From DASXUX01 sp036504595 (lineage in GTDB: Bacteria > Planctomycetota > SZUA-567 > H5-PLA8): 64,000 nt of DNA. Position numbers and translations under genes: made by a program. Of the stretch, positions 23,167 to 31,165 are shown in pieces. Position 1 is the first letter of the stretch. Every line of letters begins with the position of its first letter. The stretch covers positions 124,001 to 188,000 of the forward strand of contig DASXUX010000053.1 in NCBI GenBank assembly GCA_036504595.1. Reading direction: 5' to 3'. The notes beneath the pieces were generated by a model that saw only the letters and a list, made by a program, of their open reading frames with translations, was not told the DNA's origin and ran no database searches.

Positions 23167-23873
23167 CGGGCGGGCGCGCTCCCGGCCGAAGCCTCAGCAC
23201 CGACAAACGTGGCCTCCAACCGGCGGCACTCCTTGATGATTTCGTCACGCAAACCCTGATTGGCGATGAGCTGCTGGAACGCGGAATCTCGCAGCGCAAA
23301 CGCCAGCCGTGAGAGCAGGTGCAGATGCGCTCTCACGGTCGGGCTAATGAGCGTGAAGAGCGCATGCACCGGCTTGCCGTCCAGCGCGCCAAACTCAATG
23401 GGCCGCTCCAGAAAACAGAGCGTCACCATCGGCTTTGCGACGTGCAGGACGATGGGGTTCCGTACGTGCGGTATCGCAATCCCATTTCCAATCCCGGTTG
23501 ACGCCAGTTGTTCGCGCGCCAAAAGGACTTGCAGCAAAAACGCGCGGTCCACTTCCTCCGGCAGGCGCATGTTCTCGACCACGCCCTTCAGCACCGTCGG
23601 TTTGTCTTGGCCTTCAATGCGATAGAACACCCCGCCGGCCGCCAGAGCGTCGCTCAAAGCCGGCATTGCGACCGTGCTGTTCTCGATTTCTTGGAAGATC
23701 TCAGGCGAGACATTGATCTTGCGGCTGGTCGCCCATTCCAGTAACTCCGCACGGTTAAAGCGGTACTGGTCGTTGATCCGGTACGATGGCAGGCTGCCCT
23801 GAGTCACCCATCGGTAGATGGTTTTCTCGGATACGTTCAGCAGTTTCGCGACATCCCGAACTGTCAGTTGCAT
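23163..23873 (-). CDS. HTH domain fused to PTS EIIA(Ntr)-type domain
   Basis: 236 aa. Residues 1-50 are an excisionase/MerR-like helix-turn-helix: VRDVAKLLNVSEKTIYRWVT, then DQYRFNRAELLEWA. Residues about 80-225 are an EIIA domain of the PtsN/fructose class with the phosphorylatable His in GNGIAIPHVRNPIVLHVAKP and the segment DGKPVHALFTLISPTVRAHL. PtsN-type domains take a phosphate from HPr-like proteins and regulate K+, nitrogen and envelope functions. Linked to a DNA-binding head it should be a transcription factor sensing PTS phosphorylation. It overlaps the first gene of the Hyf-like operon by 4 nt and so is co-transcribed with it; control of that operon is inferred. A short intergenic region shared with a divergent gene carries the promoters. 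Confidence 0.88.
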   Translation of the reverse strand: MQLTVRDVAKLLNVSEKTIYRWVTQGSLPSYRINDQYRFNRAELLEWATSRKINVSPEIFQEIENSTVAMPALSDALAAGGVFYRIEGQDKPTVLKGVVENMRLPEEVDRAFLLQVLLAREQLASTGIGNGIAIPHVRNPIVLHVAKPMVTLCFLERPIEFGALDGKPVHALFTLISPTVRAHLHLLSRLAFALRDSAFQQLIANQGLRDEIIKECRRLEATFVGAEASAGSAPAR

Positions 23874-23981
23874 TGGACACCTCTGGACAAGGACGCATTA
23901 GGTTAGAACGATGTCCATTAGTGTCAACATATTTCCAAAAGCTGCGATATAAGGATTTTTATCACGCGCGGCACATCCGGT

Positions 23982-23999
23982 GTATTTAACGTTAAATAC
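23982..23999. promoter_or_regulatory. 18-bp perfect palindrome, putative operator
   Basis: GTATTTAACGTTAAATAC is a perfect 18-bp palindrome 16 nt before the ATG at 24016, in the divergent region between the HTH-EIIA gene and the secreted hydrolase gene. Its AT-rich sequence contrasts with the GC-rich surroundings, and the size fits a dimeric repressor site. It lies between the likely promoter and the ribosome site GAGGGAG. A leader-RNA hairpin is the alternative. Confidence 0.6.
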
Positions 24000-24015
24000 G
24001 CGAGGGAGCCGGACG

Positions 24016-26022
24016 ATGAAAGGACGGGCAGAAGTACTCAGTGCAGTCATCTGCGTCGTTGGAATGCTCGCGCTGCAATCCGCAGCCGGCGAACCCGCCG
24101 CGGCCGACAAGGGCGACGGTGTCAAAGTCGTCCACGTCGGCAACAGCCATTCCCACGCGCTGAGATTCCTCGAACCCCTCGCGTGGGCCGCCGGCCACAC
24201 GAAACACAAGGACGGCGAAATCAATATTCTCGGCGCGCCGCTGCGCTGGAACTACGACCATCCGCAGCAGAACAAATGGCAGGAACTGCTCGCGCCCGAC
24301 AAGACCTGGGACGCGATCACGCTCTTGTCCTGGGCCAGCGACGACGAAAACTACGCCGTCAAATTCGCCGCGGAGTTTTACAAAGGCAGCCCCAAGGGCC
24401 AGGTGTTCATCTACACCATCTGGCCCGACACCTACATGGATTGGGAAAACCCCGACCCGATCCGCAGAGAAGCGCACACCGAAAAAGTCGCCGCCGCCGT
24501 GCAGGCCGCTTTTCCCGACAAACCCAAACCCCGCGTCATCCCCAGCAGCCAGATGATTCGCGAACTGGGCCGCATGGCCGATGCCGGCCGCCTTCCGGGT
24601 GTCGCCAACCGTTACGCGCTGTTCTCCGACGGCGGCCATTTGAGCAAAGCGGGCATGTACGCCGTTGCCGTGCTCGTCTGCGGCATGCTGTACAATGAAT
24701 CGCCGCTCGCCTATCCGCCGCGTTTCGGCCGCATGGACAACAAGGGCAACCTGGTCCAAGGTTGGTACGAGAGCATCGAGTTGGACGAGCCCACCGCGCT
24801 GCTGATGCGACAGACGGCTTGGGACATCTTGCTGACCTATCCACCTGCGGGCATGGCCACTCAGCTCGTGATCGCCGATCGCCACGTGCCCACGACCATC
24901 GCGGGTCAGCCGTACGAAGTGCAACTGACGGCCCTCAACTCCCAAGAAGGCTGCACGTGGTCCTTGGCAAAAGGCGCGCTGCCCGACGGCCTGACATTGA
25001 GCGCGACTGGAAAGTTTTCAGGAAAAACGCCAGCCGCCGGCGACTATCCCCTGCTCGTCAAAGTCGCCGACAAAAAGGGAAGCTTCGAACGCGCGCTGAC
25101 CTTGCGTGTCAGTGAAGACAAGCCGCCCACGATCCCAGCCGTTTCGCTCAAAGCCGTGCCGCTTGATCAGTACTGCTTCGAACAACTGAAGGCCGACGGC
25201 GGCGTTGGAATGCTGAAGTGGGATGTGGCTGAAGGAAAGCTCCCGCCGGGCGTGCAGCTTAGCGCAAGCGGCTGCCTCCTCGGCACGCCCGGCACGGCCG
25301 GCGAGTTCCGCTTCACGCTGCGCGTGAGCGACTCACACCCCGCAGGCGCGCGCACAGCCACGCAAGCCGCGACGTGGGCGATCGGCACGGCCTCGCCGGA
25401 GTCTCTGCTGGTGCGCTCTGTGAAGCCGGCAGCCGGCGGCAAGGTGAGCGACCTGATGAAAGTGGACGGCAAGTTGGACGAGCCGTTCTGGAATCTGAGC
25501 CAGTCCATCGCGAAGAAGTCCGCCGGTTCGCCCGCCAAGAAAGCTACGTTTGACGCGGTGTGGCTGGACGCGGGAAAAGGCCGCGCGGATTCGCTGTGCC
25601 TCGCGATCAAAGTCGTGGACGGCGCGGCTGGAAAGACGCCGAAGGATGCCGTGCACGTTTTTCTGGATGGCCGGCACAACAAAGAAGTCATCTACAACGC
25701 CGACGACATGCACGTGATCGTCCGGCGCAACGGCAAGGCGGAGTTCGTCCGCTCGCACACGCCGTGGTGGTTCCTGCAATCGGCCGCGACCGAAACGGCG
25801 GACGGCTACATCGTCGAAATCAAAGTCGGCTCGGCGTACTTCCTGGGCAAAGGGATTACGATTCCCTTCGGTCCAAACGCCGTTTATGGTTTCGACTTGG
25901 CCGTGGATGAAGGAGACAAAGACGTCAGCCAGCAGGTGTGGCGCGGCACGGACAAAAACGCCGAGGACACCAGCGGCTTCGGCAGCATTGTGATCGTGGA
26001 CGGCATGGGCCGGCCACAGTGA
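24016..26022 (+). CDS. secreted SGNH-like protein with Ig-like and CBM9-like domains
   Basis: 668 aa. The signal peptide is MKGRAEVLSAVICVVGMLAL up to about SAAG. Residues about 35-235 look like an SGNH-fold hydrolase: VVHVGNSHSHALRFLEPLAW (GNSH block) and later SDGGHLSKAGMYAVA (the D-x-x-H type C-terminal block). Two putative Ig/cadherin-like modules follow (GCTWSLAKGALPDGLTLSAT and LKWDVAEGKLPPGVQLSASG), a module often found in planctomycete surface proteins. The C-terminal 190 residues (MKVDGKLDEPFWNLSQSI) resemble CBM9-like/DOMON carbohydrate- or ligand-binding domains. I use the ATG at 24016, with GAGGGAG 7 nt upstream; a GTG at 23980 is less likely. Probably exported and acting on polysaccharide; substrate unknown. 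Confidence 0.8.
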   Translation: MKGRAEVLSAVICVVGMLALQSAAGEPAAADKGDGVKVVHVGNSHSHALRFLEPLAWAAGHTKHKDGEINILGAPLRWNYDHPQQNKWQELLAPDKTWDAITLLSWASDDENYAVKFAAEFYKGSPKGQVFIYTIWPDTYMDWENPDPIRREAHTEKVAAAVQAAFPDKPKPRVIPSSQMIRELGRMADAGRLPGVANRYALFSDGGHLSKAGMYAVAVLVCGMLYNESPLAYPPRFGRMDNKGNLVQGWYESIELDEPTALLMRQTAWDILLTYPPAGMATQLVIADRHVPTTIAGQPYEVQLTALNSQEGCTWSLAKGALPDGLTLSATGKFSGKTPAAGDYPLLVKVADKKGSFERALTLRVSEDKPPTIPAVSLKAVPLDQYCFEQLKADGGVGMLKWDVAEGKLPPGVQLSASGCLLGTPGTAGEFRFTLRVSDSHPAGARTATQAATWAIGTASPESLLVRSVKPAAGGKVSDLMKVDGKLDEPFWNLSQSIAKKSAGSPAKKATFDAVWLDAGKGRADSLCLAIKVVDGAAGKTPKDAVHVFLDGRHNKEVIYNADDMHVIVRRNGKAEFVRSHTPWWFLQSAATETADGYIVEIKVGSAYFLGKGITIPFGPNAVYGFDLAVDEGDKDVSQQVWRGTDKNAEDTSGFGSIVIVDGMGRPQ

Positions 26023-26063
26023 GAAGGGACGGCGATCGTTTCGCAGAAAGAGGAGAGGGAATC

Positions 26064-26741
26064 ATGTTTACGACGAAAGCAGTACGGCTGGTATTGGCTG
26101 CCAGTCTGGTCATCTCAGCCTGGACATACGCCGCGGACGACGGTATCGGCAGCGTGAAGAAACCCGTGGTGATCCCGAAACTGGCCGACAAGATCAGCGT
26201 CGATGGCGACCCGGCCGATTGGGCCAAGATCAAGGCTTTGCCCGCGCCATTCGCCAAAAAGGACGAAGGCGCGCTGAAGCTGGCCTGGGCCGACGATGGC
26301 CTGTACGGCTGCTTGCAGGCAAAGGACGCCAAGATTGCGGTCGATGAGGAAAATCCGTGGAGCAGCGACTGCATCGAACTCTTCATTGATTCGGACAACG
26401 GCCACAAGGACGAGATGACCGAGAAATCCTTCCAGATCGCCATCGCCCCCAATCCAGCCAAAGGCGCCGGCAAGGGCATCGTCGTCGTCCCCCAAGGTTC
26501 CGCCGCGCCCGACAAGATCGAGAGCAAGTGGAAGCCCGTTGAAGGCGGCTACGTGCTTGAGTTCTTCATTCCGGCCACTCAGCTCAAGCTCACCCCAAAA
26601 GAAGGCGCCGATATCGGCTTCAACTACGCCATTGATGACGTGGATGGCAAGGGCGTCGTTGAGCAGTTCTACTCTGACAAAGACACCGACGACGGCTACA
26701 AGACGCCAAAGTCGTGGGGTGCGATCAAGCTAGGCAAGTAA
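26064..26741 (+). CDS. secreted CBM9-like domain protein
   Basis: 225 aa with a signal peptide ending near TYAADDG. The rest is a single CBM9-like beta-sandwich: KISVDGDPADWAKIKALPAP, LKLAWADDGLYGCLQAKDAK, WSSDCIELFIDSDNGHKDEM and YVLEFFIPATQLKLTPKEGA. The domain is related to that at the C-terminus of the preceding protein, and the gene follows by 41 nt with AGGAGAGGG before its ATG, so the two form a small operon. Carbohydrate binding is inferred from the domain family. Confidence 0.85.
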   Translation: MFTTKAVRLVLAASLVISAWTYAADDGIGSVKKPVVIPKLADKISVDGDPADWAKIKALPAPFAKKDEGALKLAWADDGLYGCLQAKDAKIAVDEENPWSSDCIELFIDSDNGHKDEMTEKSFQIAIAPNPAKGAGKGIVVVPQGSAAPDKIESKWKPVEGGYVLEFFIPATQLKLTPKEGADIGFNYAIDDVDGKGVVEQFYSDKDTDDGYKTPKSWGAIKLGK

Positions 26742-27216
26742 CCGGGTGGCGCCGGCCTCCGTGCCGGCCGTGGTGGTGCCGGCCTCCGTGCCGGCTCGCA
26801 AGGATGTAATCCGCGCGGGTGGCGGCCAGACGCCCATCGTCTCGCCGCCGCCCGCCAGCAAGCTCCCGCCAAGCTAGCAGCGTATCGATTGGGGAGGGCT
26901 GCGTTCAAAACTTCGCCACGTCCTCATTTGTCAGACCGCGAACGCGTGCAGTCCCTGCCTTTGAGGTGACGAGTGCATGCGTCTGTCCGGCAGAAGACAC
27001 GGGGTTATACTGCAGAACCCCAGTATCTGTGAGCGAGTTCTGGCGGCCCGGCCGAAGGTTCCCAGCGGGCGCTGGAATGCCCTCGGCCACCTTGCCGGTT
27101 CCCTCACGTGTTCGGGAAGACGCTTGGGTTGATTGCTCCGCGAATTCTGGAATAGCCATCGCAGCCATTCCGGGAGCAGCGCCATCTCCCACCAAGGTGT
27201 TACGTGATGCATAGCC
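26742..27216. repeat. 475-nt gap with tandem family A repeats, no supported gene
   Basis: Two family A copies in tandem (26746-26768 and 26773-26795) lie directly behind the CBM9 gene. The rest is unassigned. A minus-strand frame (26905-27195) starts at TTG without a good ribosome site and resembles nothing I know, so I do not call it. Confidence 0.6.
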
Positions 27217-27735
27217 TCAGTCCGTGACCTGTGCACGATTACCGTTCTTCAGCACGGCGAGCACAAATCCCGTCTTAGCTTCCGTGTAGGCGTCCCGGTC
27301 GTTTCGGAATCGCAGTGCCAGAGTTTTCTTCAACTCGGCATAGGCTCGCGCCTCGTCGGGATGTGCCCTAAGGAAGTTCCGGAAGCACAGATGTCGCCGC
27401 AGTGCCTCCGCGTCGGCAGCACAAACATACAGATGGTGCGCCGGCGCATCTGGGGGAGACTGAAATGCTTCTCGTCCGGCGACGCCCAAGTTACCTCGAT
27501 GGACATAGCCAAGGGTTGCGAGCCGCTGAATTGCCACCGGTACAGCAGCTTCTGAGCCGACAACTACGTCCATGTCGATGATGGGCTTGGCAGCCAGTCC
27601 GGGCACTGACGTGCTGCCGACGTGTTCGACCGCGAGAGCGACGGAGCCCAAAGTGGTCACGACACGGAGCCGCAATGCTTCAAAGATCTGCGGCCAGCGT
27701 TTGTCATAATCGACCACATCTATCGGGGCACCCAT
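27217..27735 (-). CDS. GrpB/UPF0157 family protein (nucleotidyltransferase fold)
   Basis: 172 aa, full length for the GrpB family. Typical segments: IDVVDYDKRWPQIFEALRLR, AVEHVGSTSVPGLAAKPIID (nucleotidyltransferase-like GS motif followed by DMDVVV), HHLYVCAADAEALRRHLCFR (the highly conserved HLYVC block), and RNFLRAHPDEARAYAELKKT. The family has a minimal nucleotidyltransferase fold but its biochemical role is not settled. I start at the ATG at 27735 (MGAPIDVVDYD), which lies at the family's usual N-terminus; the frame extends nine codons further. It stands alone between repeat DNA and a divergent esterase gene. Confidence 0.9.
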   Translation of the reverse strand: MGAPIDVVDYDKRWPQIFEALRLRVVTTLGSVALAVEHVGSTSVPGLAAKPIIDMDVVVGSEAAVPVAIQRLATLGYVHRGNLGVAGREAFQSPPDAPAHHLYVCAADAEALRRHLCFRNFLRAHPDEARAYAELKKTLALRFRNDRDAYTEAKTGFVLAVLKNGNRAQVTD

Positions 27736-27909
27736 ATGCGGAAGGATAGCGCACATTCGCAACCGGATCGACGGCAGATGAGGCGACCTCGATCACTGCC
27801 ATTCAGACGAAGTTCGCCTGTGGGGAGCACGCACGATGTACCGGCCGCGCACGGCGTCCGCTGGACTTTGGACGCGCCATCCTTATGGTTCGAGTCCAAG
27901 GAGCCCTTT

Positions 27910-28623
27910 ATGCGTCACCGAACCCCGTTCGCCCTCGGACTTGTTGTCGCCATTCTGGTTCGCGTGGGCTGGTGTGGCGAAACTCCAGATTCCAAACCCG
28001 AACTCAGAACGGCCGCGGGCGTTGCGGTCCAGTATTACCTGTCGCTTCCCAGAAGTTGGACCGCCGATTCCACGTGGCCAATCCTCGTGACCATCGATGG
28101 ATCGGGTCACAATTTTGCCGGGAACTGCCAAAGCTTTACCAAGGCGCGGGGTGCGCAACCGTTCATTCTTGTCACGCCCTGTGTCAGTTCCAACGGCAAC
28201 GATCCCGCCGACTTGAAAGCTGTCCTCGCCATCGTCGAGGAAGTACAGAAGTTGTACAAGGGCCAGCCGAAGTTCTTTATCACCGGCTTTTCGGCGGGAG
28301 GGCACCTGGCCTGGCAGTGCATCTTTACACATCCGGAGCTACTTGCAGGGGCTGCTCTTGCTGCGGGCAACTTTCGATTTCGAGGCGTCGCCAACATCTC
28401 GAAATCCCCCGAGCGCGTCAAGCTTCCGATCCAGGAGTTTCTCGGCGACAAAGACGGAATCAAAGCCCCGCTCACCCAGCAATGGGAGGACGCCAGCAAA
28501 CTCGCCAAAGAGCACGGCTATGAGGCGCTGGTACTAACCGAGGTGCCTGGCGCGGGCCACCAGCCGTTCCCGGACAAAGTGCTCGCCTTCTTTGGGTTCT
28601 TGCTACAGAAGAAAAGTGAGTAG
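27910..28623 (+). CDS. secreted alpha/beta hydrolase (esterase/depolymerase-like)
   Basis: 237 aa with signal peptide (RHRTPFALGLVVAILVRVGW, probable lipoprotein-like or simple signal cleavage near CGE). Alpha/beta-hydrolase features: WPILVTIDGSGHNFAGNCQS oxyanion region, the nucleophile elbow FFITGFSAGGHLAWQ (G-x-S-x-G), an acid in LGDKDGIKAP and the catalytic His in VPGAGHQPFPDKV. It resembles the small secreted polyhydroxybutyrate-depolymerase/feruloyl-esterase-like family; the substrate is unknown. AAGGAG lies 6 nt before the ATG. Its 3' end abuts the broken end of a wrbA remnant on the other strand, suggesting a past rearrangement. Confidence 0.85.
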   Translation: MRHRTPFALGLVVAILVRVGWCGETPDSKPELRTAAGVAVQYYLSLPRSWTADSTWPILVTIDGSGHNFAGNCQSFTKARGAQPFILVTPCVSSNGNDPADLKAVLAIVEEVQKLYKGQPKFFITGFSAGGHLAWQCIFTHPELLAGAALAAGNFRFRGVANISKSPERVKLPIQEFLGDKDGIKAPLTQQWEDASKLAKEHGYEALVLTEVPGAGHQPFPDKVLAFFGFLLQKKSE

Positions 28624-28637
28624 CGAGGCTGCGACGT

Positions 28638-28769
28638 ACCTGTGGTCTCGGCCACGCGCTTGACCGTGACCTCGACGCCTTCCCCTGAACCTGCGCCTTC
28701 CGCAACGGCTCCGGCCAGCGTCTCGACGTGGCCGTAGGTGGAGTAGTAGAGCACGAGAATCCTGGGCAT
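28638..28769 (-). pseudogene. wrbA: wrbA 5' remnant (NAD(P)H:quinone oxidoreductase)
   Basis: The first 44 residues (MPRILVLYYSTYGHVETLAG, then VEVTVKRVAET) match the N-terminus of WrbA, including the flavodoxin-like phosphate-binding loop YSTYGHVE. Homology then stops abruptly at about 28638; the frame continues as unrelated sequence antisense to the esterase. Full WrbA is about 200 aa, so roughly three quarters of the gene is missing. The remaining neighbours (pirin, flavin reductase, MarR) are a common company for WrbA in electrophile/quinone-stress clusters. Confidence 0.8.
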
Positions 28770-28799
28770 GACCGTTTCCTTTCTATTGGGGTTCCTTGT

Positions 28800-29498
28800 C
28801 TACTTCAGGTCGAACAAAATGGCTTCAGTAGATTGGCTGGCCGTGAGGGTCAGTTTGCCCGGTTGCTCAGTGCTTGCTCCATCGCCGGTCACCAGCGGCA
28901 CACCGTTGAACGTCACTCCGCCAGTGGCAATCTGAAGCCATGCTCCGCGTCCGGCCTTTAGGTCGTGCGTGATGGTCTGTCCGGGTTCGAGACGGATGCG
29001 ATAGATGTCCGCGTCCTGATGGATCGTCGCCGAACCGTCGCGACCGTCAGGCGAGATGACGAGCACTTTGGCCGCATCCTGATGTTCTGGCGTGGGATGC
29101 CATTCGGTGTATCCCGGCACAAGGCCGCGTTCGCGGGGTTGAATCCATATCTGTAGAAAGTGCAAGGGCTCGCTCGGCGACGGGTTGAATTCGCTATGCG
29201 TCACCCCTTCGCCCGCGCTCATAAGTTGAATTTCACCGGGCTTGAGCACGCGGCCGTTGCCCATGCTGTCCTTATGTGCCAGAGCGCCTTCCAGCACATA
29301 GCTGAAGATTTCCATGTCGCGGTGCGGATGGGTCCCGAAGCCCTGTCCCGGTGCGACTCGGTCATCATTTATCACGCGCAACGAGCGGAAACCCATGTGC
29401 GCCAGATCGTAATAGTCTGCGAACGAGAAAGTGTGATACGACTTCAGCCATCCGTGATCGGCGTGGCCGCGATCTTTAGCGTGTCTTACCTTAATCAT
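28800..29498 (-). CDS. pirin family bicupin protein (YhaK-like)
   Basis: 232 aa, full length. Pirin hallmarks: the N-terminal HGWLKSYHTFSFADYYD, the metal-binding block GFGTHPHRDMEIFSYVLEGA (His-x-His), SAGEGVTHSEFNPSPSEPLH with a third metal His, and LQIWIQPRERGLVPGYTEWH. Related proteins are YhaK and YhhW (quercetin 2,3-dioxygenase activity in YhhW). The C-terminal cupin is degenerate as usual. It follows a MarR gene on the same strand after about 60 nt, so redox- or phenol-responsive repression by that MarR is plausible. Confidence 0.93.
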   Translation of the reverse strand: MIKVRHAKDRGHADHGWLKSYHTFSFADYYDLAHMGFRSLRVINDDRVAPGQGFGTHPHRDMEIFSYVLEGALAHKDSMGNGRVLKPGEIQLMSAGEGVTHSEFNPSPSEPLHFLQIWIQPRERGLVPGYTEWHPTPEHQDAAKVLVISPDGRDGSATIHQDADIYRIRLEPGQTITHDLKAGRGAWLQIATGGVTFNGVPLVTGDGASTEQPGKLTLTASQSTEAILFDLK

Positions 29499-29560
29499 GA
29501 CTCCTACTCCTACATTCGGAATGCCTGTTGAACTAGACGCTCAAATAGAGAGCGCCTCTT

Positions 29561-30031
29561 TCATTCATCAGCTTCACGCGCCTTCTCAAGCAGACGGCTG
29601 AGTTGTTTGAGTTCAGCCGAAGAAAGATGTCCCAGCAGTTTGCTGTGAAGATCGTTGACCGGATGGTCCACACCGACCAGCAGCTCTAATGCCTTCTTGG
29701 TGATGCCGATGTAGATGACTCTGCGATCCTGTTCCGACCGCTCTCGCACGACCAGTCCGGCCTTTTCAAGCCGGTCGATCAATCCAGTGATGGCAGGCAC
29801 CGGGGTAATCAGGCGGCCGACGATTTCCAGGCAGGGCAGCGGCTTGCCTGCCCCTCGCAGGATGCGGAGCACGTTGTACTGGGAGAACGTCAAGCCGAAC
29901 GAGCGAAGCAGGCGCTCCACCTCGATCTGCAACCGGTCGCTCGTGCGAAAGAGATTCAACAGCACCTCTTCCTCCGGCGACTCGAAAGGCTGAGTCTGCT
30001 TGATTTCAGTCTGTAAAGTTCCGTGAGCCAT
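29561..30031 (-). CDS. MarR family transcriptional regulator
   Basis: 156 aa. Winged-helix MarR fold: LNLFRTSDRLQIEVERLLRS, LTFSQYNVLRILRGAGKPLP, LPCLEIVGRLITPVPAITGL (recognition helix), IDRLEKAGLVVRERSEQDRR (wing with the conserved DxR) and the dimerisation helices at both ends. Start at the ATG at 30031, with GGAG about 7 nt upstream. The pirin, the wrbA remnant and a flavin reductase on the same strand make it a probable local repressor of a quinone/flavin oxidoreductase set. Confidence 0.92.
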   Translation of the reverse strand: MAHGTLQTEIKQTQPFESPEEEVLLNLFRTSDRLQIEVERLLRSFGLTFSQYNVLRILRGAGKPLPCLEIVGRLITPVPAITGLIDRLEKAGLVVRERSEQDRRVIYIGITKKALELLVGVDHPVNDLHSKLLGHLSSAELKQLSRLLEKAREADE

Positions 30032-30137
30032 GCGATCTCCATCTGCATCGCCAACTACTTTACATATCAACTAATGATTGATCGATATTCCTGAAAAATG
30101 GCATCGGGATGCGTGGAAGAAATTCGGTGAAGCAGCG

Positions 30138-30668
30138 TCAGGCGGTACGGTACTCCGGCGCCCCCGAAATCGCGACGACTTCGCCCAGATAGAAGCGGTG
30201 ATAATCCTTGGTCGGATAGTTCTCCGTGATTGTTGGGTCCAGGAAGAATTCGGGTTTCAGATCGTCGCGATAGATCTTGCGGCACTCAATGACGAGTTTG
30301 GCCTCGGCAAAGCACGGCGAAACCACCTGAGCGGACGCGACTGTCGTCAGGCCGGACTCCGCCACTTTGTCGCCGTTACGGCCGGACTTGGTGCCCAGCA
30401 GCGTCAACGCATCGTGATATTGTGATGGAAAAGCACTCAGCGTGAAATCCGGCGACTCCTCCATGAACTTGTACGTGTATCGCTGCGGCCGGACGAACGC
30501 GACCGCAACAGGCTTCGACCACAGCACGCCCAAGAAACCCCACGAAACCGTCATCGTGTTGAACTGTTTCGACTTGAGTTTTCCCGCCGTCAGCAACAGC
30601 CACTCCTTGTCGAAAAGACTGAAGATGGGCGCATTAAACGTGTCGATGTCGATTGGTTGGCGATTCAT
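30138..30668 (-). CDS. flavin reductase-like domain protein
   Basis: 176 aa, FMN-binding split-barrel (flavin reductase-like). Typical: FNTMTVSWGFLGVLWSKPVA (FMN contact region with the TMxxSW phrase), VAFVRPQRYTYKFMEESPDF and FTLSAFPSQYHDALTLLGTK. Proteins of this family bind FMN and reduce flavin or are electron carriers. Start at the ATG at 30668 with AAGGAG 6 nt upstream. Lies upstream of, and on the same strand as, the MarR gene (107-nt gap). Confidence 0.9.
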   Translation of the reverse strand: MNRQPIDIDTFNAPIFSLFDKEWLLLTAGKLKSKQFNTMTVSWGFLGVLWSKPVAVAFVRPQRYTYKFMEESPDFTLSAFPSQYHDALTLLGTKSGRNGDKVAESGLTTVASAQVVSPCFAEAKLVIECRKIYRDDLKPEFFLDPTITENYPTKDYHRFYLGEVVAISGAPEYRTA

Positions 30669-30717
30669 CGTGATCTCCTTCTGGTTTCTGTGCCTGCGCG
30701 CATCATACATTCACAGC

Positions 30718-31026
30718 CTACCGTTCATCCGCAAAGAGCGGCGTCGTCTCCCTGTTCAGGTCCAGCGCCCGACGAATAGAAGCGGCTAACCCGTTCGCAC
30801 TCTGTTTGCTGAGTGACCGCCTCGACGTAATGAGGGCGCGGATCTGACGCTTATGTTGGGAACAGACCAAGTCCACGGCCTGCGTGCCAGCCAACGCGGC
30901 AAAGCTCAATTCCTGGCGATCAACATCCCAATTGAACGGTGCCAGGTACTTCCATCCATGAGCGTGGCACGTCGCGAACAGGCTATAGTGTGGTGGAGTC
31001 TCAAAAGTGTACGTTTTGGTCGGCAT
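30718..31026 (-). pseudogene. N-terminal fragment of a DNA-3-methyladenine/8-oxoG glycosylase
   Basis: 102 residues starting MPTKTYTFETPPHYSLFATC and continuing HGWKYLAPFNWDVDRQELSF, the usual N-terminal domain of AlkA/OGG-like glycosylases, and ending ASIRRALDLNRETTPLFADE, which matches the segment just before the helix-hairpin-helix catalytic domain. A stop follows at once and the next gene begins 50 nt later, so the catalytic domain (about 200 aa) is missing. I therefore call it a truncated remnant; it could still encode a small protein. Second truncated gene in this 2.5-kb stretch after wrbA. Confidence 0.6.
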
Positions 31027-31165
31027 TGGTCCTTCAGCTTTCGACAGGTGTGAATATCCATTCGCACTGCCGTCATTGCGTGCCACTCGGCATCTCTTCT
31101 TTTTTGCCTCTCGCAGAACGTTCGCTCTAGCGACCTCATTGCCGAACCAGGCGACTCGTGTCGCC

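Noticed and set aside
26905..27195. 96-codon minus-strand frame after the GrpB gene
   Set aside because: TTG start without a ribosome site, no family resemblance, and an equally long overlapping frame; not better than chance.
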